NCBI RefSeq assembly: GCF_003589595.1
Contig: NW_020653415.1
Span: 647,375-711,374 of the forward strand
Direction of reading: 5' to 3'
From: Hyposmocoma kahamanoa
Lineage: Eukaryota > Arthropoda > Insecta > Lepidoptera > Cosmopterigidae
Length of the DNA stretch: 64,000 nucleotides
Both the position numbers and the translations under genes were made by a program. Shown piece by piece: positions 31,701 to 43,700 of the stretch. How positions within the stretch are numbered: the first letter of the stretch is position 1; each line of letters opens with the position of its first letter. Under the pieces are notes generated by a model, which saw only the letters and a list, made by a program, of their open reading frames with translations, did no database searches and was not told the DNA's origin.

Positions 31701-34700
31701 GGTCAGTAAAAGTACAATAGAATGAACATCAAAATGCCGCCCTCAGCTGGGCATTTTCCTTTAAGGAGACAGTTGGTGCCATAAGACGATCATTGTTAAA
31801 GTAAGAGGTAATTAGAGAACTGAACTCCTTGATTAGAAAAGGTTTAGTAATGCCGACCACCCTGTGGGAATTGAGGACCCTCTTCATAAAAGGCAAGCCC
31901 TCTTCCAAGATTGTGGCGACGTTACTACATTTACTACCGACGTATAACTCCTAAGTAGAGCGAAAAGTTTATGTCAGAGATAGCTTGGACTATATTGTAT
32001 TCGAATCATAGGGCACAATTGCGTAATTGTGTATCCCTCAATATGTATCGGGATTCTGATTGATGACCTCTAGGACTATAGGAATACAAAGGTAATTCAA
32101 GACCAGGATCAGCGGTTTTGGAATGTAATGGGGTTGCTCAAATATATCAGCCCATTTTAGCAATTTTATCTTGTTTTAAGCCTATCACAGATAACGAAAT
32201 TAATAACTGCGGTGTGCGATTTTTCGTGTATAATTTAATATAATTCTCAACATTGGTGTCGTAAGATACTCTACGATGTAAGATATATTTATCGTCGCCA
32301 TTATTGGGGTCGAGATATTGCAAAATTTGTTGGTATTTAGATAAAAGATATTTTCATCGAAGTCCTGAACAGTTTGCACGTTCAATAAATTGAGGTGGGA
32401 ACATTGCATGTAGTCGAACCGGAATGGAGAGGGGGTTTTGTTATATGACTATTTATTTGATTCGATTTAATTTTAGCAATGCCGTGTGATGATAACTTTT
32501 TTATAAAAAAAACTGATCTGAAAAGTTTGTTGAATTACATGTAAAAATAAAAATAAATAATAAAAATGTTTATATAATTTACGTTACTTTGTGTATTTAC
32601 TAAATATTTAATTATTTGCCAAGCTTTATTGAAATTGGTTAACGTAAAGTGCGCGAAACCGGAGTCATCCCCTATTTTGCCACCCTTAGAGGTGGTATAT
32701 CTTCTTCAAATTTAATAATTTAATACCCTCTTTCCAATAAAAAAGAATCATCAAAAGCGGTTCACAATAGCCGGAATAATCTAGTAACATACACAAAAAA
32801 GTAAAAAATTATAACTTTTTTATTAAAAAACCGACCTCAATAGTTTGCTTATCGGTCTGTTAATTGCTTAGAGGATGGAAAAAAGTCTAAGGTTAATTGG
32901 AACTACATGTCAATCTTGTTGTCAATTGTCAATCTTGGCATATATGCCAAGATTTATTGAAATCGGTTAAGGTAAAGTGCGCGAAACCGGATTAATTCCC
33001 TACTTTGCCACCTTTAGAATTGAAATATCTTCTTCAAATTTAAATGAGACCAATACCTCAGTACCTTATTTCCAACATAATAAAGAATCATCAAAATCGG
33101 TTCATAAATGCCGGAGTAATCCCGTACCATACATAAAAAAGTACAGTCGAATGGAGAATCTCCTCCTTAATAAAAATGGAAGTAAATAAATTTGTTACTC
33201 CGCGAACGCAGACACGTGTTTCTCCACGAGGCATCCTAAGGGGATGTTGACTGTTCGACCCTCGGCCGAAGTGTGAGCTCGTTCGGGTATGTTTTTGGTG
33301 GTGGTTTGTGACTGTAGTTGCGCTTGTGTTATTAATTTTATGCGGAGGGAGGGTGGGATAATTAACTGCATGAAAAAATATTCAACACAAGCGCAGCTGT
33401 TTTGCACGATTTAACCTTCACTGAGTTTGCGGAGTAGCAAATTAATTTACTTCCATTTTTATTAACATGGACTTAGGCAAAGTAAAACCTGAATCTATTA
33501 ATTAATCTCCTCCCTTGTGGAAGTCCCTCAAAAATAAGAAAATTATGACAGTTCGAATATTGAAGCTTGATTCATTACTACATTCATTTCTGATCAAAGT
33601 TGCGCTGGAGCGGCTGTGTGGATCCCAAGTTTAAAGTTATTCTTAGTTTTAAGTTGCCACCCTTCTTTTCTGTCTTCACGGATGAGGGTTGGCCATCTTG
33701 AATGCTCTGAATTAAATGAACTCTTATAGTCTTATAATCTTAATAATTGTGTTATTTTCTCAGATTAAAAGTCTTCTCTCAAGGCTATAGTATTAGCCTG
33801 GAGAGAACTTCGTAGCAAAGTTAAATTTCCGGTCATCTTAAAAATAAAACAGGTGCTGCACTATTTGTTAAAGATATCAAGGTGGCGTTGCCTTGGATAT
33901 CCAGTCACGTTGGTATCCGAGGGAACGAGACAGTAGATCACTTAGCCAAGGTTCTAAAACAACCTGTGCACAGGTTGTCTTTCCTTTTTCAGGTGTCATG
34001 CTCATGACCAGACTTCCTTAGCTAAGGATCGTTTGGATCTGGACGTGCAGGCCCTTTGGCTTAGGACTATCCAAGAGAAGGGCTCGCATTATGTCGATGT
34101 CCAAAATGGTATCCCAGTGAAACCTTGGTTTTTGAAGTTCGGGAAGTTAGAAGCAGTCACTTGTACGATCTGCACACTGAGATTAGGTCACTTCAGCTCT
34201 CACGTGTTCCTTTACAAAATTCGTATCACATACAGCTCTTTGTGTGAATGTGGTTTGGGTGAGGGTTCCCTTGATCACATTTTCTTTGAATGTCCTAAGT
34301 TGACTTCCTCCCTGTATTCCCCGCCCTACAGTCCCTTCCTCTTTATGTAGTTCTTCTTTTTATCAACATTTTGTGCGATTTTATCCGCTCTAATAATATT
34401 ACGCTCTACTTTGTTGTTTGTCCATGATTGTTCTTTTTCACCTCAGGTATTCCCTCCACAACAGTAGTTCGTCGAAAAGGCTCTTCCAAAAACATATGCC
34501 TCGCTGCTGCCATAACGTTGGCGTTTTTGACCAATATTACCTTCCTCTTCGTAACTGTTGATCGATAGTTAACTGACCGCATTCCTCGAAACTGACACTG
34601 GCCCAATTCTAGTGGCCGCCATTAAGGAAATAATAATAATATTTAGTCCATCCCTACGCCTATTGACCAATACACTAAATCCACATTCTAATCATTTTGA

Positions 34701-37700
34701 CAACCTCTGTAACCAAACGGTTTGCACTGTGGGCGATAACAATTTTTTCTAAATTAGTTTTGATCTGAATATAGTGCCCCAGACCGAATTCCGTTGCTCT
34801 GATACTCATAGTACTTTAATTTGAGCCCAGGTGTTGTTGTCTGGCGCATTAAATTTTAAAATCACAAATGTCACTATCACATTATAATTACTACTTACAG
34901 TTCCTACTACGGTGACACAGGAATCCAATATAACATGCTCCGAACTCCAATCGGAGGTTGTGACTTCTCCACTCATGCCTATGCTTACAATGAGCTGCCC
35001 GAAAATGATACGAAATTGGCCAACTTCTCGCTTGCACCTGAGGATTTTGATTACAAGGTAAACGAGAAGTAAAAAGGTTATGAAGAGGTAAAATTTTGGT
35101 ATAGGGACAAGAATGAACCACCTAAAGCTGAGAAGAGCAGTTACTCTGGTTCTTTGGGCTTAAATTATCCTTTTTTTATTATAAGTAATTTTACTGAGAT
35201 CTAATCAGTAATGAGGATATCCGCAAGGAACCAGAGTAACCGACATAGCCCTAAGAATGCAAAATTTAAGTGGCAATGGGCAGGGCACATTGCTCGCAGA
35301 ACAGATGAACGATGAGGCCGAAGAGTTCTCGAGTGGCGACCGCGTACCGGTAGACGAGACGAGAGACGAGATGATGAGGTATAATTATCATTATCTGAGT
35401 CAAAATCCATATCATTCAGCCTTACCTGTATGATTTAATTTTGCCTGTATGATTTTTACGACTTCGATATTTCAACGGTTAGCACTCAGTACGCTTGATG
35501 ACGAGTTGCCAGGTTCGAATCCTGCTAGGACCAACTAACGGTACAAACTTTTTAAATTAGGTTTGGTCTCCGTGTTCAGGATATTGCTTCCAAAATTAAT
35601 TTTGCTTATAGTACAGGTTTTTTTTTTGTTTCTAACCAGGCATTAGTGTGATTGTTTACCATATGAATTACGCCTTTATTAAAAATTCAATTGCTTTTGT
35701 TTGACGAATTATTAATGTGAAGTAAAAAATATCATGAGAAATATATCCTAATTATTGTAACAGATACCTATGATCAAAAAAATTATGGCAACTTCAAGTA
35801 CTCCGGTAGAAATAGTTGCTACCACCTGGTCTCCTCCTAAATGGATGAAAACCAACAATGCATGGATTGGATTTAGCAGCTTAAAGACTGAATACTATCA
35901 GACATACGCTGACTATCATATGAAGTAAGTGAATTGAAATACTTTGGGCTAAGGAGGACTCCTTGAAGCACTCTTCGTTGTCGTCATTATCTCATTTTTC
36001 ATTTTGTCAAACGCCATTCTGTTTTGGATGTTAAGTGGCATCCACTTTTCTTTTAATCTGCTCAAGTAGTTATCCTTGATGCCTTTGTCCACCGGAGCCA
36101 TCTTTCTCTATCTCTCTATCTCTGTAGAACTCTTAATTGTCTATTGCATCTTACTAATTTTTTCACTCCGTGTAATAAATTCATTCGAACGCCCGTCACC
36201 TAAGTTAACAAATCAATATAATTACGCAAGAAAAAGTTCTTAAAATCTAGAAAACGAAGTCGAAAGCTTTATAGAGTTCAACAAAATCTGTTTCAGGTTT
36301 CTGCAGGAATACGAAGCTCAAGGAGTGAAAGTCTGGGCGATAACGACAACAAACGAACCAATTAATGGAGTAGTTCCATTAGCTCGATTCAATTCCCTTG
36401 GTTGGAGTCCTAATCATATGGTAAGGATTGTAAATAAATATAGGTAAAAGTACAGAGATATCTGTAATAGTACACCTATTGGAGAGGTGCACCGATCGTA
36501 AAATCGCCAGCGGCGGCGTCTGTTTCGTGATCGTCCTGAAATCAGCGTGGCATATATTTTTCAGGTATTAAAACAACTCTAAAACATTGTTTAAATCAAT
36601 CATTGTATTTATTTGTAAAGTTTATTACACTTTAACTTGTACTTTAGCTAGTATGTGCGTAATTAATTTTAATTGTACGGAAATATTGTATTGAATGATT
36701 AGCAAAGAATCTGGTACTTAATTAAATGAAACAAATTTCCGCCACGTTGATTTCACGCTTGTCAAGTTTAACAGCGGCTGAGGCGTGGATAAAATTTTTC
36801 AGCATCGGCGCGGACATATTTAATAGCTACTATAAACAAAAAACTATCGGAATAAGGAAATGTTGCATATTACAGGGTGATTGGATATCAAACAACTTGG
36901 GACCGACAATACGTAATTCTACATTTAAAAACGTGAAAATTCTAGGACTCGACGATCAGCGATACACTATCCCAATTTGGTTCGATGTGGTAAGCTTGTT
37001 TCGAATACATTATTTTATATAATATATATATTCAGTTAACAATGTACATTACAATGATAAACTAAAGAACTCAAATACTTTGATGAACCCACTACAATCG
37101 AACAAGGCAGTTCGGTATATCAATGTGTAGTTTCCCCTTTGGTAAAAGCAATGTTCGAACCATTTGTAGAAATCAACATTTAAATGAGTTCTTACTTAAA
37201 AGCACACTTTTAAAATGCAAAATTATGAACAGATTTCATTTACATTCAGAAAAGAAATTTTAAGCACATATTGTAAAAGTAAAGATTAACATTATTCGAT
37301 GGGTTTGAACAAAGTTTCTTTATTCTACAATGTGGTCCTCATATATACTTACTTCATTTCGCACCCTTGGCGTAACAAGGTCCCATCTGCAAAATTACAA
37401 CAGTTCAGGAGAGAAGCTTAATAAGATTCTACGAACGAAATAATTCGATGATTTTTTTGCTTAAATAGGATAGTTATTAAAATGGCCATGGCCCATCAAT
37501 GTATGCAAACAATATCCACTATTCTTAACTATTCCATTTTGATCGCGTGCCTACTGAGAATTCAGGATATTGATTGTACCCGGGCGATCTACACGGGTTA
37601 GCCTCGGCGTTGCGTATGACCATGTGGCTTTATCATACCAAATGGTACGATAAAACCGTACCGTAACTATTAGAAATTCCTTACTCATGAGCAAAAAGTG

Positions 37701-40700
37701 ACAGTTATTTAAACCTCGGTCCTTATATTACGGGTTAAATTAGTATGAAATTGGCGTTTCGTATTGGAAAATTAAAACAATTTTTTTTTGTAAGGTAAAA
37801 TACGTAAAATATAAATATATTTTATCTTTTAATCAAAGTATGTACCCTTGTTGTCTATATTTCAGCCATCTAATCGGAAGGTCATTTATACCTTATCAAT
37901 GGAACTCTGGTGACGTGGACTCCACAAACTGTGTGAAGGCATTTTGTATTGCTAGGAAGACATATATTTCCATGCAAAAAAATAGTCCAAATCGCGGAAA
38001 AAATTGTAGTCGGTTGGAGCGAGTATGTAGGATGACGGATGGTTTCTAACTGCAGGTCTTGTAGTGTTAAACTGTTTCTGGAGCAGTGTGCGGTGTTGCG
38101 TTATCATGGAGCAATAATGGTGAAGCTGTTTTGCTGCGATTTTCGCCGTCATTGTTCAATGTCATAATATGCCATATTATGTCATATTGTGGGTAGGCTA
38201 ACATTAAACCATGCCGCTAGTTCCTTGGTGGTTTGATATGGATCGGCTTCCATAATGACCTTCAATTCATGGTTTATCTTAGTGACTGGTTTTCCTCGTG
38301 GTTCATTCTTCAAAATGAAACTTCGAAAATTGAACAAACAAACGCGCGGTGCGTTCGTTAGCCGTATCCTCTCCAAACACAGAATTAACATTACGTGGGA
38401 ACTCGTATTCGAAAATCACTGTGATTTTCGCTGTATCTATGTTCACGTTAAAGGCTGAATGTAAAAACAATTGAGAGTCGAACAATCGAATATCATGTTT
38501 TTTAACGCCATGCAGGTTTCATTTTCATTCAAACTGGCCAGGGGCCTTACCATGAACTCTTCTTACGATTCAGTTGAGGACCTAAAATGAATCTTTGTGA
38601 GACAGCGCTACATGAAGTGTATATCACCATCCCGCTTTTTTGTCGTTACGAACCCATACTTAACTGTAATAAGAGTTCATGGTAAGGCCCCAGTACGATA
38701 AATCGGCAATTGCATATTTAAACCCTTTTAAACCACTGTTATTGCGAAGAAACAATGTCGTGGCATTTTATGAATTTCAGATGGTGAATCGACACCCTAA
38801 AGCTCTGGAATATTTAGATGGTGTAGCGGTGCATTACTACGGCGACATAATCACTCCGCCGTGGCTGCTGTCTCAAATCCCGGAGAAGTATCCTGGAAAA
38901 TTTGTACTTGCTTCGGAAGCTTGCGAAGGTAACAATATCAGACCAAGCAAAATAATTCAAAGTATTCTTTTACATTCAAAGGTATTTGGTATAGTTCAAA
39001 ACTTATCGCGGAGAGATATAAAACTATAAAAATCACTTTTGAACGCTAGAAAATTACACCTATACTACAAAGGTTTATGTAATTAACTAAATGTAAACAA
39101 ACCGTAATGAAGTATTTATGACTTATTGTAAAATTATAATGAACTTTTTGAAAACGTTTCTAAAAATATGATATTATTTTCAAGTAATAGACAACATCGA
39201 ACCACTTATTTAAGATAGTGTTAAATATACAGTGTGTTGATTTGCATTCTCGCCATATTTAAGAAATTAATAATAGAAATAATGTTAAATTATCTAATAA
39301 TATTTAAAAAATATTCTGGCTATTTGTATCTAGTAAAGCTTTGCAAAATTGTCCCTAAATTGTATGCACCGCGCGAGGGTAGTGACGCCACTAGCTTCAC
39401 CGAGCGGTACGTAATCTTTCTCGATCGCGTATTTACCTATTTTTTAAATTATGTCCTTTAGTTATAATTTACTAATTATATACATTAATTAGAAAAGTTG
39501 ACTGAAAAAAGTTTTTTTGTGACTTAGATTTGGTACTTACCAACTTTAGATTACATGAAAGTATTGCTAGAAGTACCTAGCTCGCAAGTGAGAGATTCGC
39601 ACGTGAGTTTCGTTTCAACGTAGCACACTTGACTTCACAACTTTGAAAGCAGAGACGATTTTTGGGCGCAATTCTTAGACACTCGTAATCTCCTCCGCAT
39701 AAACTAAACGTTTCACATTATGCCATAACAATAGTCACGCACTTGCACTTGATGGTAATGCAGGTTCTGGTGAACTTGTAGCGGTTCTTTTTTGCAGTAA
39801 CTCTTGTTTACATACCAAATCAAATGATATTTCGTGAGAGACTAGGTAGATCACTAGAATAGGGGCGAGCTCGGCTTTTCCGCCTTTATCCTTGTGTGTG
39901 AGCGCATAAAACGCGCGTGCCCTTGATGCGTTTGAGAAAGGGACAGCAATTCTTTATATTAGACGTGTTGTGCAAGTTATTCACCTTTGGATCAAATAGG
40001 ATCGATTGCGAATCAATGTTTACCGCAATTAAATAAAAAAAATACAATTTAGAACATTTTCATTTGGGTTCTGTTTCGGATATAGAATGACCTCTGTAAA
40101 TATGGTGAGAATGCAAATCAACACATTATATAAATATCATATATTTATATATGATATTTATATAATGTGTTTAATAACATGTTTAATAACACGTATCACA
40201 ACAGTCCTACGAATAACAACCTAAAGTCAAATTTTTAAAGATTAAAGAGTCAGCAGTAATATAACGTATAAAACCTTAGAGGATGGAAAAAATAAAATAA
40301 AACTCACTATTAAATATTGTATTTTACCGGTTAACCATGTGACAGTTGAAGTTAATTGCCTAAACCTTTAAACTATAAAAAAAATTAACCACTGATGCAA
40401 AAAGAGGGTAGTTATAGATTTGAAGCTTTTATCTGTGTATTTCTGTATGCCTGTCTCTGGCATCGTAGCTCCCAAACCGAAGGACTGATATCTAAGCGGT
40501 TTTTTTGTGTGAAAGCGAAAAGCCGGAAAAATTCCGGACATTTTTTCGCGGTTTTCGGATTAGACTTTGGATTGTATTTATTGTCATCCATTTATTGGTA
40601 AGTCATTGGGCAATCTCCTCTGGCAAATACTAGTAAAACAATACCACTGTTACACTACTCACAAAATTGCAAAAATATTTTTTATAAAAACGTTTTTCAT

Positions 40701-43700
40701 ACACGTGATTAACCGGTATGTAATACATATCGATATCGTCACGTCGATAACTTTCCGTCTCTAGTATATTTATGAGAATCGATTTATTTTTATAGGCCTG
40801 TTCTGTATATGGACATGACATGAATGTGTGTTTCATCTGTGTATTTGTAAAAATAAGCTAGTGTTGTCGATTTTTGTTTGTGTGAGACCATAGTGACACA
40901 CCTCAATATTGCATTTGAGTGCACCTGTTTGCTTGTAGTACTACCCCCCCGCCGATCAAAAAGTGGCAAAAAGTTACGTTCGAGAAATAACGCTAATAGC
41001 GCCTCCCGTCCTACATGCTCTAAGTCAATAGCAAACAATTTTGACCATTTCACACGTTACTTGATATCGACCGATATGATAGTTGGGGCCGATTCTAGTT
41101 TGTCTATGAATTAAAAATAAAAACAACGGTTGTGTGACATGCGGGAGAAAAGTTTTTAGTTGCCGCCATTTCGCCAGTCGTAACATGCGGTTCCTGAACA
41201 CATCACAGAGAGCTTATAATATGTGTGTAGATAAAGTAGTGTATGTAACTGTACATAATTAAGCATTGAAACACTCCTGTGAAGTTTTTATGAAACTCGC
41301 CTGTCCCACACTCGTATTTTAATGCCTTTCATTATATAATAGTCACATAAACTACTATTCATTTATTTATTTTTTCTCGACATACAAGGTGAATTGTATA
41401 AATGCTTAATGACTAATTAGTTTCAATACTCTAATTTAAGCATTTTCTGTCTAACGTGGCAATTTGTTACAGTCATCGAATATCAAAACTTAGTCTAAGA
41501 CCTTGAGTTAGTGGAGTTGTAGTTGACTCTAAACTTAGGAAATGAAACTATTTTTCCGGATTTCAATCGCGTATATTTGTTTTTTTTTTCAAACAAACCG
41601 GCGTTTCGGGCCCTTTACAGGTCCTTACCTGTTAGGTAGGTTATCGTGACCATGTGTAACAATCGCGAAAACCTAAGAAGTCGATATGACTCTAAACTAC
41701 CAAAAACTTATCAAGTCTCACTATTTTATATTTTTTCAGGCAGTTACCCGTGGGATACAGAGAAAGTAGCGTTGGGTTTATGGAATCGTGCGAATAATTA
41801 CATTTCGGATATAATCACGGTAAGTACGTATGGCGAACGGCCATGGAGTAAAATTCCCTGATTGCAGACTTATTCCCTGAACGCTATAACTTAGGCCTTT
41901 TCAAGGCGAGAGTAAATAGGTATTATTTAGATTTTGTTTAAAAAAAATTGCTGTAGTGTAGACCTGTTTGATGAAATTTTGAAAAAACCATAACTAATGT
42001 AGATAGGTACGTATTTTTTTAGTAATTAGATGAACAAGTAGGCAAGTTTTTATAATTAAGTGCAGATGCATACATGCGGTGTCATACATTTTCAATTTTT
42101 TCAACACATCCATTCAAGTAATTGAAAAAAATTGTTTTCTTATTTCATACTTCTCGATACTTTTTAAATAAATTTTAGTAAGAAAATATATATAAAAAAA
42201 AAGAAAGAGAAAATATAATAAATAAAAAACTTAGCTCATTAAAAAGCAGGTTGTTTTAACAAAACGGACAAACCTCCTTCGCCTCCTCCACTCCCATCAA
42301 TATCTTCATACATGCCCCGTTATGTGAATAAAATCTTTAATTTGAAAAAAACCATTGGCAATATTACCATGGCACCATGGGTTTTTTTGCAGGCGTAATA
42401 GACACCCTGTATATCTGGTAACTCATTTTGTTATTTTGCAGGACTTAAATTATGACGTAGTAGGCTGGCTTGACTGGAATCTCTGTCTTGACAAAAGAGG
42501 CGGTCCTAACTGGGCGAGCAACTTTGTTGACTCCCCTATCATTGTTTTCCCTGAAAACAGAGAATTCATCAAACAACCAATGTTTTACGCCTTGGGACAT
42601 TTCTCTAAATTCGTCCCTCGAGGTTCCGTGAGAATCAAAGTCACTGAGAACAAACCTATTTTAAGGCATACCATTGAAAACGTGGCATTCGTCACTCCGG
42701 ATGATACTTATGTTGTTATTCTTCATAACAGGTAAGTTAATGAAATACTTTGGAGTTAGGAACATAGTATTAGTTATTACTAGTTATTTTAATGGTTATA
42801 TCAATATGTTTTTACTACCTTAGTATCATAGATATCGTTGCTTGGTAACGTTATTGACACAAATAACGGGGCTGGAAGAATACGGTAGCCCCGGTTAGGC
42901 ATACAGATACCGATTTGAATCCAGTCAGATCGAGAGAATTTTTCTTTGTGTTTGTTCGGTCTTTGCATCAATAATATTATTATATATAATGTTAATTACT
43001 TTTTCACCTCACTAGCTCGGAAAGGCTTTCTTTCTCTTAAGAAATCTGCTCGCAAAAGAACAGAAAATTGGAACTTGACGATGGACTGTGGGGCACCTAA
43101 CTTTTTCGTTCGATGAAAAAAAAAATGACATGATCAAATAGGCGACTTGTCGTACATTACTTATTTAAGTAATATAAATATATATACATCTATTATTATT
43201 CTTGTTAATGTTGATCATTAAATTGACAATGATAACTAATCGTGTTTATTAAATTATTTTAATTCGTCGGAGAACTAAAATAATTTCAATAATCACTTAA
43301 TCACACAAAATAGAAGTACAAGCAAGAATACCTAAATATTAATGAGGTGTAAATTCAGTACGCATCCGAAGATAAACTTTTTCTTTTAATTAAAAAAAAA
43401 GTGTTGTTTTATAGTTCAACTGTTTTTCTTTCTTCTACCATTTTCCTCGCTACAGTGAGGTAAAAAGTTGTGTGTTTCGAGCGGCAGCAAAGTTGTTTTG
43501 CGTCTATTATGAATCTATTTTTGATCTTAGTTCCCTTCGCTTCCTCAGGCACTCATTTTCGCGACCAAAATACAAAAAAGACGAAAAAACAAAAGAATAC
43601 CAAAACCCTTTAGTTTAAATGTTATCGCCATTTACATTTTTTTAAGTAAGCGGTACAGCTAGGCATTTTTAATTCTCGCAACTATGAACACTGGACACTT

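Noticed and set aside
40790..41053. 87-codon minus ORF
   Set aside because: No recognisable motif and no splice or start context. The opposite strand is equally open, so it is probably chance.
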